Source of the DNA: Gavia stellata
Lineage: Eukaryota > Chordata > Aves > Gaviiformes > Gaviidae
NCBI RefSeq assembly: GCF_030936135.1
Contig: NC_082599.1
Coordinates: forward strand, 62,966,551 to 63,030,550
Reading direction: 5' to 3'
DNA: 64,000 nt
Shown here: positions 10,510 through 20,719 of the stretch, one piece after another
How the letters are laid out: each line of letters opens with the position of its first letter
Position numbering within the stretch: position 1 is the first letter of the stretch
The notes under the pieces: model-generated
Databases searched by the model: none
Told to the model about the DNA's origin: nothing
What the model saw: the letters and a program-made list of their open reading frames with translations, nothing else
Made by a program: the position numbers and the translations under genes

Positions 10510-10800
10510 CTCCACGAGGTGCCTGGGAGAAGTCTTGGGTGCATTCCGGAGGAGAGAGCTTCCTTTAAAGGACAAAAAACATCTTGGGAAGCTTTCTTGG
10601 AGGAGTCTGGGGCTGCTACCCGAGATCTCAGGTCCCTAAAGGAGAGGAGAAATACTCCGGGATGTGCCTGGGAGGCGTCTCAGGTGGATTCCGGAGGAGG
10701 GAGCTTTCTCCAAAAGAGGCCCAACACCTCAGGCAGCTGCCTGGGAGGAGCCCTTGGTTGCTGCCTGGGCTTACAGACACCTGCCAGAGGATGAAAACCA
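10510..10800. repeat. 146-bp satellite, about two units
   Basis: The same unit as the main array at 23330-24460: GGAGTCTGGGGCTGCTACC followed by a GATCTCAGGTCCCTAAA segment. The CTGCTAC landmark is at 10613 and its diverged equivalent near 10758, a spacing of 145-146 bp. Confidence 0.75.
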
Positions 10801-12363
10801 CCTCGGCTGTCCGTGCTGGGAAGCCCCTGAGGTGCCTCCAGTGGAGGGAGGGAAGGGCTCAGGCAGCGCTGGTGTCCCCTGCAGCCGGGGCAGCCCTGGG
10901 CCCTGGGCGGCAGGTCTGGCTCCCGTGCTCAGGGAGCAATCGCCAGTTCTGGGCTCAGGAAGTTTTTTCCCCCAGGCAGATTGGCACAGGTCCCCGGGGG
11001 TTTTCCGCCTTCCCCCCCAGCACTGAGCAGGGCCCCTTGCCCGCGCTCCTCAGGGCCGTTTCTGGCCAGCGGTTCCCCGCTGTTGCAGGAGCAGGAGTCC
11101 GGCTGTGCCCTCCATCCCGCCGCCTCTCTTCCCTGTGCCAGGCGGGCAGGGGAGCCTCCAGGACTTCCCCGCATGAGGTCCCCTGGGGCTCTTCTGCCCT
11201 GTGCCGGACGTGGCCCGCTTGGAAAGGCTGCAGGCGTGCTGCTCCGTCGGGAAGGAGCCGCCGCTCGCTGCGCGGCCGTGCGCGCAATAAAAGCGGAGCG
11301 TCCGTCTCCTCTGCCGGAGCTGCCGTGTGTGTCTCGTCTGTCCTGGTCGCGCTGCCCGGAGCTGCCTGTACCCTCCTGCCCGTGGGGCCGTCCCCCGAGG
11401 AGAGCCCGCAGCTGCGGTTCCCCGCCAGTCCGGGGGGTTTCCCCCGGCAGCGTCGGCCCGCGGCGTGTTCGGCTGCTGTCCCCCGGGCAGCGGGTCGGGC
11501 TGTTGTCCCAGGCCAAGGGCCGCCGTGGGTGCCGGCTGCTCCGCACCCGCCCGTCTCCCGCAGCCCCCTCCGGGGCAGCCCGGCAGCCTCTGCCCCGCCG
11601 GCAGCCGGGGCTTCCCTGGGCCCGTCCCCGCGGGCAGGGACGGGACAGGAGCCCGTTGCCGGAGCCCGGCCCCGCTCCGGATCCCCACTTCCCCGCGGGC
11701 ATCCCGGTGCCGGCCGCCCTGCCAGAGCCCCAGCAGCAGCGGGCAGGGGCCGTGCCGTGCCCGGGGGCTCCGGAGGGGCTGCGGGGAGGGAGGGAGGGAG
11801 GGAGGGGAGCAGCGCTGCCCCCCCGGCCTGGCCAGCATCCAGCCCTTCCCTCCGGGAGCGGCGGGGTCTGCCAGGGCCGTGCCACCGCCCAGCGCGGAGG
11901 GTTGCTCGGTGCCGGCGGCAGCGGGAGGAGCTGCTCTCGGGGGAGCGCTCGAGCCCGGCCCCCCGCACCCGGTCCTGGTGGCCTCCGTCGGCCCGGCCCG
12001 GGGGTGCTCGAGGGCCGCGCCTCTGCCCGCTCCCGGGGGACCCGCCGGTGGCTCCGTTGGCCCGGCGTCTCTGCCCCTCGGGCCCTGCCGCTGCCTCCGC
12101 AGCCCCCCGCTCCCCCGGAGCGAGACCCCCCGGCAGCTCCCCGCTCCTGCCGTGACCCCCCCGCCGCCCCGCGGGAGCCCGGTTCTCGCCGCGGGACGTG
12201 GCCGACACGAGCCCTGCGCTCCGCTCGCCCACCGCCCGCCGGGTCCCGCACCCCGGCCGCCCCCTTCCTCCTCCCCGCCGTCCCGCCTCTGCTCCCGGGC
12301 AGCGCTCAGGCCCCGGGAGCGGACCAGCCCCCTCCGCCCCTTCCCCGGCAGAGAACCCGCCGG
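10801..12363. other. GC-rich sequence without a supported gene
   Basis: CpG-dense DNA with long open frames in most frames and no protein-like content, so I call no gene. At about 11285-11345 an AATAAA is followed by a GT-rich stretch, resembling the 3' part of a GC-rich LTR, but no second boundary is visible. Confidence 0.45.
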
Positions 12364-14019
12364 ACGGGCCCCGCGCACCGCCCGGCTGCGGCGGTGGGAG
12401 CCCCGGCAGGGATGCGCGGCCGCCCCCCGCCCCGGCTCCGTCCCCCGTCCCCCGCCCCGACTCCGTCCCCGCTCCGTCCCCCGCCCGCAGCCCCGTTATT
12501 ACAAACTGCTGCGAAAGGAGGAAAAGCAAATGCACACGCCGGTGCGCGCGCTGCCCACCCGGGACGGGGGTGGTCGCCGGCGGGACGCTCCCCACCCCGC
12601 TCCCCGCAGCGGGGCTCGGCGGCGGCGGCGGCACCGTCTCCCGGGGGAGATGCTCCGCGTCCCGGGGCTGGAGCCCGCCGGGCGTCCCCGGCCAGGGCCC
12701 CCTCGGTCCGGGAGCTCCTGCGGGGGGGCGCATTTGGGGTCGGCAGCCGGGGGCCTCTTCCACCCGCTTCGGTGCCGCCGCACGGGTGGGCGTGGGGCAG
12801 CAGCCCCGGGACAGCCGCTGCGGACCCCTCTGTCCCGGGAGGGGAGGGGAGGGGCGGGCCGGGACCGCCGCGCCTCTGCCCTGCGCCCGCCGGGGTCTCT
12901 CGGTCCCGCCGGCTGCCGCCCAGCGAGGGGGGTTCGGCGGAGCTCGGCAGGGGTGTCCCGGGACCCGCCCGAGGAGAGCTCCTGCGTGGGCAGCGCCCGG
13001 GCCGGTTCGCCTGGGCGGGGGCTGCGGCACCGGCACCGGGCCCGGCCCAGACCCGTCCCGCCGGGTCCCGCCGAGTCCCGTCGGGCCGAGCCGAGCGGAG
13101 CCCAGCCGAGACGAGCGGATCGGAGCGGAGCCGAAACGACCCGAGCCCAGCCGAGCCGAACCGGGCACAGCCAAGCCCCCCCGGCCGGTCGGGGCGCAGC
13201 GGCAGGGGCGGGCGGGGAGGGCAGCGTTGCCCGCGGGCGCGGTGCGGCTCCTCCCGCCGCAGGCGATGGCGGCAGGAACCGGCCCGTCGGCACCGCGCAC
13301 CGGGCGCTGCAGCTCCGCGTCCTGCCCCGCTCCGGCGGGGGTGGGGGGGCGGGCGGGCGGTGCTGCCGCCGCTCCCGCCCGTCCCCCGCGCAGGTCTCCG
13401 CCGGGCTCTGCCCGACGGGACGGGACCCCTCGGGCTCCGTGTGCGCAGCCCTGCCCCGCACGCTGGGGACGGGCAGCAGCGCCATCCCGCTGCAGCTGCC
13501 GCGGGGACAGAGCCGCGGGGGAGAAGGGGCGGGCGGGGGCGCGGGTGGGGGCCGCGGGAGGCGACGGGGCCGGGCGGGCTGCGGGTGCGGTCCCTGTCCC
13601 TACACCGGGGCTCTTCGCCCGCTGTGCACAACGCCCGTCAGCACCGGGGGCCGAGACCTCGGTCCGTATCGCCGCTCTGCAGAGCGGGGTGCCGGGCACT
13701 GCCCATCAGCCAGCGCACCCCTGGGACACACGCGGGGTCCTTCGTACGGAACAGCGACAGAGACAGAATCACATCGCAGTCACGGACTGGTCGCTCACAC
13801 CAAAGTCCGTCTGCGCGTGTCTTCGTTTTAATGTCACTCGTTACACTGAGGCGGACCTGTACTTGCACCTAAAATCTCCTCCGAGGGGGGCATCTTTTAC
13901 TATTAAAATCACTAACTGAGGTTAGTTTAGGATCCCAGTCTTGATGAAATCCCAGACTCCTTCTCCACAACAACTCCCACGTCCCCACACGCCATCGCAC
14001 ACACTCAGTCGGTTGTTGC
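12364..14019. repeat. GC-rich duplicated block, copy B
   Basis: It matches 610-2455 closely (about 98-99% in compared stretches) and is cut at 14019 by the insertion of the plus-strand ERV. The segment at about 13213-13360 replaces the longer 1447-1793 segment of copy A. Most CpGs are kept. I call no gene within it. Confidence 0.8.
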
Positions 14020-14557
14020 TGTTACAGGACATGTTGAAAAACAAGGGTTAAAAGTAAGAGAGAAGAATGTAAAGAAGATACTTCATAACATCTGCGCCTG
14101 GCACTTAGACATATTAGAGATAAAGACTGTCTTCACTGACTCTCTGCTAACTAGCAATAACGATTAGCACAAGGACGAATCGTAGAAAAATAGAATGGAC
14201 TGCCAAAATAGTGCCCTAGAGTTAACTTGTCTAATTATAGCCTCATTATAATCCTAAGGAACACACCTCCGAGCTAGAAAAGCCCCAACCCAATTAAGCC
14301 CCCTACTCTCTGAGCATGTGTGGTGAATTAAAAGAGAACTGTAACTTTAAGACGAAGTAAGAAAAGTATTAACCAAGAGTTAATTAAGGGGTAGAACCAG
14401 TAGGAATAACTAACTTTGTTAACTGTTTTAAATACCCGTCATGATTTTAACCCGGTGTGCATGTCAGGAGGAGAAATCCCCTTGCACCCGGGACCGCAAT
14501 AGACCACTGTCGGCTTTACACCTCTGTGTGAGCTGTGAAGTTTGTTTCCGCGTGTCA
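14020..14557 (+). repeat. 5' LTR
   Basis: It starts TGTTACAGGACATG and ends CGCGTGTCA. A TATA-like TTTTAAATAC lies near 14430. The polyadenylation hexamer reads AATAGA here, whereas the 3' LTR keeps AATAAA. Confidence 0.85.
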
Positions 14558-14561
14558 ATTT

Positions 14562-14579
14562 TGGCACCCCAGGTGGGAC
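14562..14579 (+). other. Primer-binding site
   Basis: TGGCACCCCAGGTGGGAC lies four bases after the LTR. It agrees with the site complementary to tRNA-Lys (anticodon CUU type) at 14 of 18 positions as I recall that site, so a decayed lysine site is my best guess. Confidence 0.5.
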
Positions 14580-14802
14580 CCTCTCTGCCCGGCTGCGGGA
14601 CCGCTGAGAGGGGGACATCCTCGGCGCGCCCCGAGATTTCTCGGAGGACCTCCCTCGCTCGCCCGATCACTGCAGGGACAGACACGGACCATCAGCGGAC
14701 CCGGTGTGTTAAGGGAGGGGAACCTGTAAGTCGTGAGGAGACGTCCTACGGGAGGTAAAGAGCGTTGTGCTCGCCCCGGGTGGGATTCGAATCCAGCAGT
14801 GA

Positions 14803-14950
14803 GGGCGCGGGAACCCCTGGATAGGGAAATACGCGGGCGCGGGAATCCCTGGATAGGGAAGTACGTGGGGGGTGCTCTTCGCTGAAATTGCGGGAGTACG
14901 GGATAGCTACACGAACGCGGGAATCCCTGAATAAGGGAAGTACGCGGGGG
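14803..14950 (+). repeat. Short tandem repeats in the ERV leader
   Basis: At least three similar units of about 32-36 bp (14803-14834, 14835-14870, 14913-14950) share GCGGGAATCCCTGGATAGGGAAGTACG. A more degenerate unit lies between the second and third. They sit where a retroviral packaging region would be. Confidence 0.6.
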
Positions 14951-15899
14951 TGCTGTCGTTTGTACCAACTATTATAACCCATGGGAACTGAAATTCCTAT
15001 TATTGTGGCTATAATTGGCATTTTATGATAGTCATTACAATCTATATACTCAGGAAGTTTTGTGCCCGATACCGTGTATTCTGTGAAAAGTGCTTCATTA
15101 TACAATTAATGTTGTTGTAAGTTGGGTGAGTGTTTGAGTGAGTGAGGCGCAGTCGGACTGCGGGGCGAGTGCGGAGTCCTGATCCGCGGTTCCGCGTTCT
15201 CCGCGAGGAGAGCGGCCGGAGACGGACGAAGCGTACGACAGACTGTGTTAATCGAACCGATTGTTAACCCTTATTGTCCTATACACAGGTATCAGGATTT
15301 TTCATGCAACCCAATATATGTTTTTGAATGTTTTGGTTGTAAACAGAACGTTTGAGTATGGTTTGGGGACAAGATGATTTTTGGCGTAGTGAGTGTCAAG
15401 GAAATGAAATAAGATTGAGGGCTCAGGCCAGCTTAGGCAGGTGCTTTGTGGAAATATAAAAGGTATAAGGAGTCAGTAAGAATGTCGCTGGTATGTGGGG
15501 GGGGGGGGGATGTAGATGTAGTGATGGGTTTATTTGGCGTGGAGCACGGACGAGTGCCTGTCTGATTTGCCATTGGTGTTGCTTGTTTGTTCGTGTTAAG
15601 TGTTTGGAGTGTCATTAAGTACATTTTTTCCTTTTCGGCAATTGTCTTGAATTTAGGTGCATTCGCTGTGGGGCGAGTACGCCATCGCGTCTTTTGCCTT
15701 GGATAGGGTAGTATTGCTGTCAGTTCAATCAGGTTGTGTTCTTAGGCTGAGGAATAAGCCCCTGCGGGCAGGGTGTTCATTATGGGAGGTAAACAAAGGG
15801 GCGGAATATTGAAAAGGAGCCCTCTAGGCTGTATTTTAGCTCACTGGGAGGAGGTAGGAGAGCTGCCAGGAGGAAGCGTGAGCAGAAAGACTTGAATAA
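14951..15899 (+). other. ERV leader without open frames
   Basis: This is internal ERV sequence between the leader repeats and the gag remnant. It has a G run at about 15499-15509 and many stops. No coding content is recognisable. Confidence 0.5.
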
Positions 15900-16487
15900 A
15901 ATATTGTCATCAATGGTGGCCTTTGTATAAATCGGATGATGAGGAGAAATGGCCCTTTAATGGAACCTTGAATTAGAATACCTTGGTGCAATTGATGTTG
16001 TTTTTGAAGGGGAGCCGGTACCGCGTTTCCCGGATGGGGGGAAGCAGGGAAACGTCCCCGCGGCCTCCCCCGGCTGGGGATGGAGCTGGAGCCCAAAAAA
16101 ACCGCTGTGACGAGGCCCGAGCGCGGTGCTGCGTGGTGTGTGCCCCAACCAGCGCCCAAGGGGGCCCCTCCCGCCTCAGCGGTGCTTCTCGGAGGCAGCA
16201 GCCCCGCTGCTCAGAATGACAGAGAAAGGGCAGACCCCGTCCTTGATTTTATTTGCTCAAGATGAAACCTATCAACCAAGCTTTAACACCTACGGATGAT
16301 GATTTTGTAACGGTACAGGGAGCTACTGGACAAAGTGAAAAGGGATATTTTTTAAAAACCTCCTTAATTTAGATTGGGAAAAGAATTGGGAATACACAAA
16401 TTCTTATCTGTGCCTAACTCACCAAAACCTCTATTGGGGTGAGACTTATTGGAACAACTAAAAGCAGAAATAAAATTTGAGAAAGGA
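15900..16487 (+). pseudogene. gag: gag (and start of pro/pol) remnant
   Basis: It closely parallels 31012-31590, where the frame includes WWPLYKLDDEEKWPFN, a gag-like N-terminal segment. Here the same segment has stops and small indels. The match ends at about 16487, after which the sequence jumps to env, so this is the left side of a pol deletion. Confidence 0.6.
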
Positions 16488-16644
16488 ATTAATTAAGGCA
16501 CTGATTATAAATGAATTAGATGCGGCTCTGACTAATGTTTCTACTGCACTTAGTTGTATCCAAGCCCAATGATGGATACAGACAATAGGAGCTGCAATCA
16601 TTAGGGAAGGTGAAGATGGAATCCTACCAAAAGAAATCCGGAAG

Positions 16645-17625
16645 GTGATTTGGAATAACGCAACAAAATTTGAAAGGAGATTCCAATCGTGGTGGCATTT
16701 GGTTAATTTTACCTTTGACCCTACTAACAACACAGCTACAGCTTTTGTACTGACAATATGTAAAGCTTTAGTGTATAACATACACCCGATTGTTGCGCTA
16801 GGATTAAATTACCATGGAACTGTACTTTATCCCCCAGAACATAGGGTATGGGCTATGAAAAACAGGGATAAGTGGCAAACTATTGATGTCGAGGCCTGTG
16901 TCGTACGAGACCAGCAAGGATTTCTTTGTGAAGGAAACACCATCAAAGGGCAAGATATTGGTCTTGACACTGACCAAAATGTTTGTCATTTTGAGGTGCA
17001 TCCCAACGAGACCCTAAGAACCATCATAATTTACAGGGGTATGGGATGTGTTTGTCTGAGAAGTCAGTGTGATTTTGTACAAGTAGATGATCAAATGGTG
17101 GACATGAGCAACCATTCAAATATTTTCATTTGCAACTTTGTTAGTCTTACAGGATGTGATTTTAACTACATGGCTCCTGTTACTACTTATCAATTGCTAC
17201 AGTTTAATTATACATTGATTCAGGATATACAGCCCACCCCTATTGGAATGAATCTCACTCTAATAAGAAAACTATTGCATCATGAAAATTTAAAAAGGTT
17301 GTTAAAACAAGTTGAAGAAAGTGGAAGAAAGACTTTAATTCCTGTCCATCATGATGCAGAGGAAATACACCAAGCAGTGGAACGAGTGAGGTCAGACGGA
17401 GAGCACAATTGGTGGGATGTGTTTAGGGGGTATTCCCTGCCAGCTACCAAAATCTTAAACATAATGACCCACCCGGTATTGGTGTTACTAATAGCTACGA
17501 CAACATTAACAACAGTAAATCTTATCCTTTGGTGTAAACGCAAGGAACTTATTGGGCAAGTGTGGACACTAAAAATAATAATGAAACGTAACGAACCACT
17601 TTTAAAAGCCAAAGAATTTGCTTAG
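16645..17625 (+). CDS. env: Retroviral env-like protein, long open frame
   Basis: This is a 326-codon frame. Visible features: several N-glycosylation sites (NFT, NNT, NET, NHS, NYT, NLT), a cysteine cluster CVCLRSQC at about residues 135-142, a helical, heptad-rich stretch at about 205-255, a hydrophobic membrane anchor at about 283-306, and a basic cytoplasmic tail. This is the layout of the C-terminal part of a retroviral envelope. It differs from the CX6CC type at 2601-3227, so it belongs to another ERV class. The upstream sequence (16490-16640) reads on in the same frame but holds a stop near 16570, so the N-terminal part is lost and the listed ATG may not be the original start. It is the only intact frame of this ERV. 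Expression is unknown. Confidence 0.7.
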   Translation: MIWNNATKFERRFQSWWHLVNFTFDPTNNTATAFVLTICKALVYNIHPIVALGLNYHGTVLYPPEHRVWAMKNRDKWQTIDVEACVVRDQQGFLCEGNTIKGQDIGLDTDQNVCHFEVHPNETLRTIIIYRGMGCVCLRSQCDFVQVDDQMVDMSNHSNIFICNFVSLTGCDFNYMAPVTTYQLLQFNYTLIQDIQPTPIGMNLTLIRKLLHHENLKRLLKQVEESGRKTLIPVHHDAEEIHQAVERVRSDGEHNWWDVFRGYSLPATKILNIMTHPVLVLLIATTTLTTVNLILWCKRKELIGQVWTLKIIMKRNEPLLKAKEFA

Positions 17626-17645
17626 GGGAAAGAAAAGGGGGAAAT
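17626..17645 (+). other. Polypurine tract of the ERV
   Basis: The purine run GGGGAAAGAAAAGGGGGAAA lies between the env stop codon and the 3' LTR. Confidence 0.7.
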
Positions 17646-18182
17646 TGATACAGGACGTCTTGAAAAAAAAGGGTTAAAAGTAAGTGAGAAGAATGTAAAG
17701 AAGATACTTCATAACAACTGCACCTGGCACTTAGAACTATTAGAGATAAAGACTGTCTCACTAACTCTCTGCTAACTAGTAATAACGATTAGCACAAGGA
17801 GGAATTGTAGAAAAATAGGATGGACTGCCAAAATAGTGCCCTACAGTTAACTCGTCTCATTATAATCTCATTCTAATGCTAAGGAACACACCTCCTAGCT
17901 AGAAAAGCTCCAACCCAATTAAGCCCCCTACTCTCTGAGCATGTGTGGTGAATTAAAAGAGAACTGTAACTTTAAGATGAGGCAAGAAAAGTATTAAGCA
18001 AGAGTTAATTAAGGGGTAGCACCAGGAGGCGTAACTAACTTTGTTAACTGTTTTAAATACCTGTCATGATTTTAACCCGCTGTGCATGTCAGGAGGAGAA
18101 ATCCCCTTGCACCCGGGACCGCAATAAACCACTGTCGGCTTTACACCTCTGTGTGAGCTGTGAAGTTTGTTTCCGCGTGTCA
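17646..18182 (+). repeat. 3' LTR
   Basis: It starts TGATACAGGACGTC and ends CGCGTGTCA. A TATA-like TTTTAAATAC lies near 18052, and AATAAA at about 18123-18128 is intact. Confidence 0.85.
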
Positions 18183-18186
18183 CCGC

Positions 18187-18316
18187 CCCCTCGAAGGCCC
18201 TCGCACAGCACCGTCCTCTTCGCCAGGACGCGTGTCCCAGCGACCGGGGTGAGTCCCCGTCCCCGTCCCCGGGGACACCCGAACCCCCTCGCTATGGCGC
18301 GGTCCCAGACACGGCA
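18187..18316 (-). repeat. LTR-like segment, third copy (continuation of copy B)
   Basis: It aligns with 2449-2581 and 4437-4571 and has the same right edge (GGCA/GCA, minus TGC). It is richer in CpG, and by eye it differs from the copy A segment by about 20-25%, in sharp contrast to the 1-2% on the other side of the ERV insertion. A GGGGTGAGT motif inside resembles a plus-strand splice donor in all three copies. Confidence 0.6.
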
Positions 18317-19190
18317 GGAGGGGCGGCCGAGGGGGTGCGGTGCCTCCGCCCGGCAGAGTGGCGGGCGGGTCCCGCAGGAGAGAGCTGCTTCCAGCACCGC
18401 GGGAAGCTCCCCCGGAGGGGCCTGGGGCCGCTGCCCGGCTGTGGCGGAGAGGCGCGGGCCGTGGCCGGGGCGAGCTGCCCCGCAGCCGGCCCGGCCCGCA
18501 GCGGAGCGGAGCGGAGCGGCAGGTCTGGGCGCAGCGGGGGGCTCCCGGGGCGGGAAGCGCCCGGGCCGCGGAGAGAGCCGCCGGCAGCTGCCGCCAGAGC
18601 CGGGGCGGGGCCGGGGCGGGGCCGGGGCGGGGCCGGGGCGGGGCCGGGGCGGGGCCGGGGCGGCGGCGGGCGGTCGCCCCGCGCTGTAACGGACAGGAGC
18701 GGCCGGTGGCCGAGGGGAGCCGCTCCGGAGCCGGCCCGGCCCGCAGCGGAGCGGAGCGGAGCGGAGCGGCAGGTCTGGGCGCGCCGGGCCGCGGCCGCCC
18801 CCGCGGCTCTCGACAGCGGCCGGGGCAGCGCTGGCGCCCGGAGCGGGCGAGGCCGGCGTGGCAGCCGGGAGGAGCTCGGCTGCGGTGCCCCGCCGGCAGA
18901 AAGCCGCGTCCTCTGCGCTCGCCAGGCCGGCGGCGGCAGCCGGAGAGAGCCCCCCCGAGAAGGGGCAGCCGCCCGGGCCTCGGGCTGCCGGGCGTGCCGG
19001 AGCCTGGGGCTGGTGCCGGCGGGCGGGAGCGAGAAGAGCTGCGGAGGGGTGACCCAGCGGAGCGCCTGCTCGGCCCGGTGGGAGAGCTGCGGGGGGAGGG
19101 AGGAAGGTGGGGGGGCGTCGGGGGGCTGAGACGGAGCTGGGCTGGGGGAGCCGCGCGCCGGAAGGAAACAGACGGACCCGGTCTGTTAAT
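18317..19190. promoter_or_regulatory. CpG island with GC-box array
   Basis: CpG-dense DNA. At 18601-18663 an 11-bp unit CGGGGCGGGGC is repeated almost six times, giving tandem Sp1-type GC boxes. A segment of about 50 bp containing four to five GGAGC units and GGCAGGTCTGGGCGC occurs twice (18484-18533 and 18729-18782). No transcript start or protein-coding frame can be assigned. Confidence 0.5.
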
Positions 19191-19558
19191 ACAGGTCTCT
19201 GTGACTCCAGTCACCATCACAGTTTGGGGTTTTTTGAGAATGGGATGGCCGACACGGCACCAGGCCAGCTGGGGTCGGATGGGATTTCTCAAAGGGGGAA
19301 GAGGGTCTTTGCTGCCGAGCTAGCGGGTCTCACTGACAGAGCTTTAAACTAGACTTGGAAGGGGAGGGAGATGATATCAGGCTTGCCCTGACAAGCTGTG
19401 GGATGACACGCCAAGGTTAGCGGGACAGGGTGCTAGCGAGGGCCCTCAGCCTGTTGCTCTGAGATGTGCTGGGTACAACGCAGCACAGGTGAAGTCTTAT
19501 GGAGATGAGCCGGGGGCTCCTGAGGTAATAGGAGCCAACAGGGAAACAACAGTGAAAT
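19191..19558 (+). mobile_element. CR1 LINE 5' part
   Basis: Sequence typical of the region before CR1 ORF2, including a stretch around TTTAAACTAGACTTGGAAGGGGAGGG. It is separated from the rest of the same element (from 20150) by an inserted minus-strand CR1. Confidence 0.6.
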
Positions 19559-20149
19559 CATAGAATCATAGAATGTTGTGGGTTGGAAGGGACCTTTGAG
19601 GTCATCTAGTCCAACCCCGCCCCTGCCATGAGCAGGGACATCTTCCACTAGGTCAGGTTGCTCAGAACCCCGTCCAAGCTGACCTTGACTGTTTCCAGGG
19701 CTGGGGCATCTACCACCTCTCTGGACAGCCTGTGCCCGTGCCTCCCCACCCTCATTGTAAAACATTTCTTCCTTATGTCTAGTCTAAATCTACCCTCTTT
19801 TAGTTTGAAGACATTACCCCTTGTCCTATCGCTACAGGCCCTGTTAGAAGTCTCTCCCCATCTTTCTTATAAGCCCCCTTTAAGTACTGAAAGGCCGCAA
19901 GAAGGTCTCCCCGGAGCCTTCTCTTCTCCAGGCTGAACAACCCCAACTCGCTCGGTCTTTCCTCATAGGAGATTTGTTCCTCTCTCTGACGATTTTTGTG
20001 GCCCTCCTCTGGACCTGCTCCAACAGGTCCGTGTCTTTCCTGTGCTGAGGACTCCAGAGCTGGATGCAGTATTCCAGTTGGGTTCTCGCCAGAGCGGAGT
20101 AGAGGGGCAGAATCACCTCCCTTGACCTGCTGCTCACGCTTCTTTTAAT
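19559..20149 (-). mobile_element. CR1 LINE 3' end, inserted in minus orientation
   Basis: At its left end the plus strand reads ATAGAATCATAGAAT, the complement of the short repeats that end CR1 elements. The minus frame 20137-19880 gives [18 protein letters not shown] and VQRRATKIV, the C-terminus of CR1 ORF2. It is 5'-truncated, as is usual for CR1. Confidence 0.9.
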
Positions 20150-20719
20150 ACCTCAAAGGAATTAATGTGTGTTCCTCTGAGGAGGTGACATGCTGAAGTG
20201 CCTCTGCACCAATGCATACAGCATGGGCAGCAAACAGGAGGGGTTGGAAGCCACCGTGCTGCTAGAAAGCTACGACCTAGTTGCCATTACTTAAACCTGG
20301 TGGGAGGAACCCCATGACTGAAGTGGGGCTATGGATGGCTGCAGGCTGTTCAGAAGGGACAGGCAAGGAAGGAGGGGGTGAGGGCTTGCCCTCTATGTCA
20401 AGAAATGGATAGATTGTGAAGAGTTGTCTCTGGAGGACAGCCACGAGCAAGTTGAAAGCTTGTGGGTGAAATTAGAGACCGAGGAAACAAAGGTAACCTT
20501 ATGCTTGGTGTCTACTACAGGCCACCAGATCAAGGGGAGATATTGACGAAGCCTTCTCGCTCCAGCTACAGGAGGCATCGCACTCGCAGGCTCTCGTCCC
20601 GCTGGGGGACTTCCACCACCCCGACATCTGCTGGAAAAGTAGCACAGCGAGCTGTAGGAGATGCAGGAGACTCCCGGAGAGCACTGAGGATAACTTCTTA
20701 AGCCAGGTAATGGACAGCG
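20150..20719 (+). mobile_element. CR1 LINE continuation (endonuclease)
   Basis: Plus-strand frames give the start of CR1 ORF2 (LKCLCTNAYSMGSKQEGLEA), then GCRLFRRDRQG and ESLWVKLE, with stops. The element is then interrupted by an LTR at 20720 and resumes at 21566. Confidence 0.8.

Larger units (their letters stand above)
14020..18182 (+). mobile_element. Endogenous retrovirus with two LTRs and an open env
   Basis: The order is 5' LTR (14020-14557), primer-binding site (14562-14579), untranslated leader with short repeats (to about 15900), a gag remnant with a few pro/pol-like bases (about 15900-16487), a long env frame (16645-17625), a polypurine tract (17626-17645) and 3' LTR (17646-18182). 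Both LTRs run TG to CA and differ at roughly 40 of 538 positions by eye (about 7%). Most of pol is missing, and a related fragment at 31012-31870 shows what followed the deletion point. The pre-insertion sequence is preserved at about 2440-2460 in copy A. Imperfect 4-bp flanks (TTGC left, CCGC right) may be a decayed target duplication. Confidence 0.85.

Noticed and set aside
11285-11345. GC-rich LTR-like end with AATAAA and a GT-rich stretch
   Set aside because: No opposite boundary, target duplication or second copy was found, so it is mentioned only within the GC-rich region.
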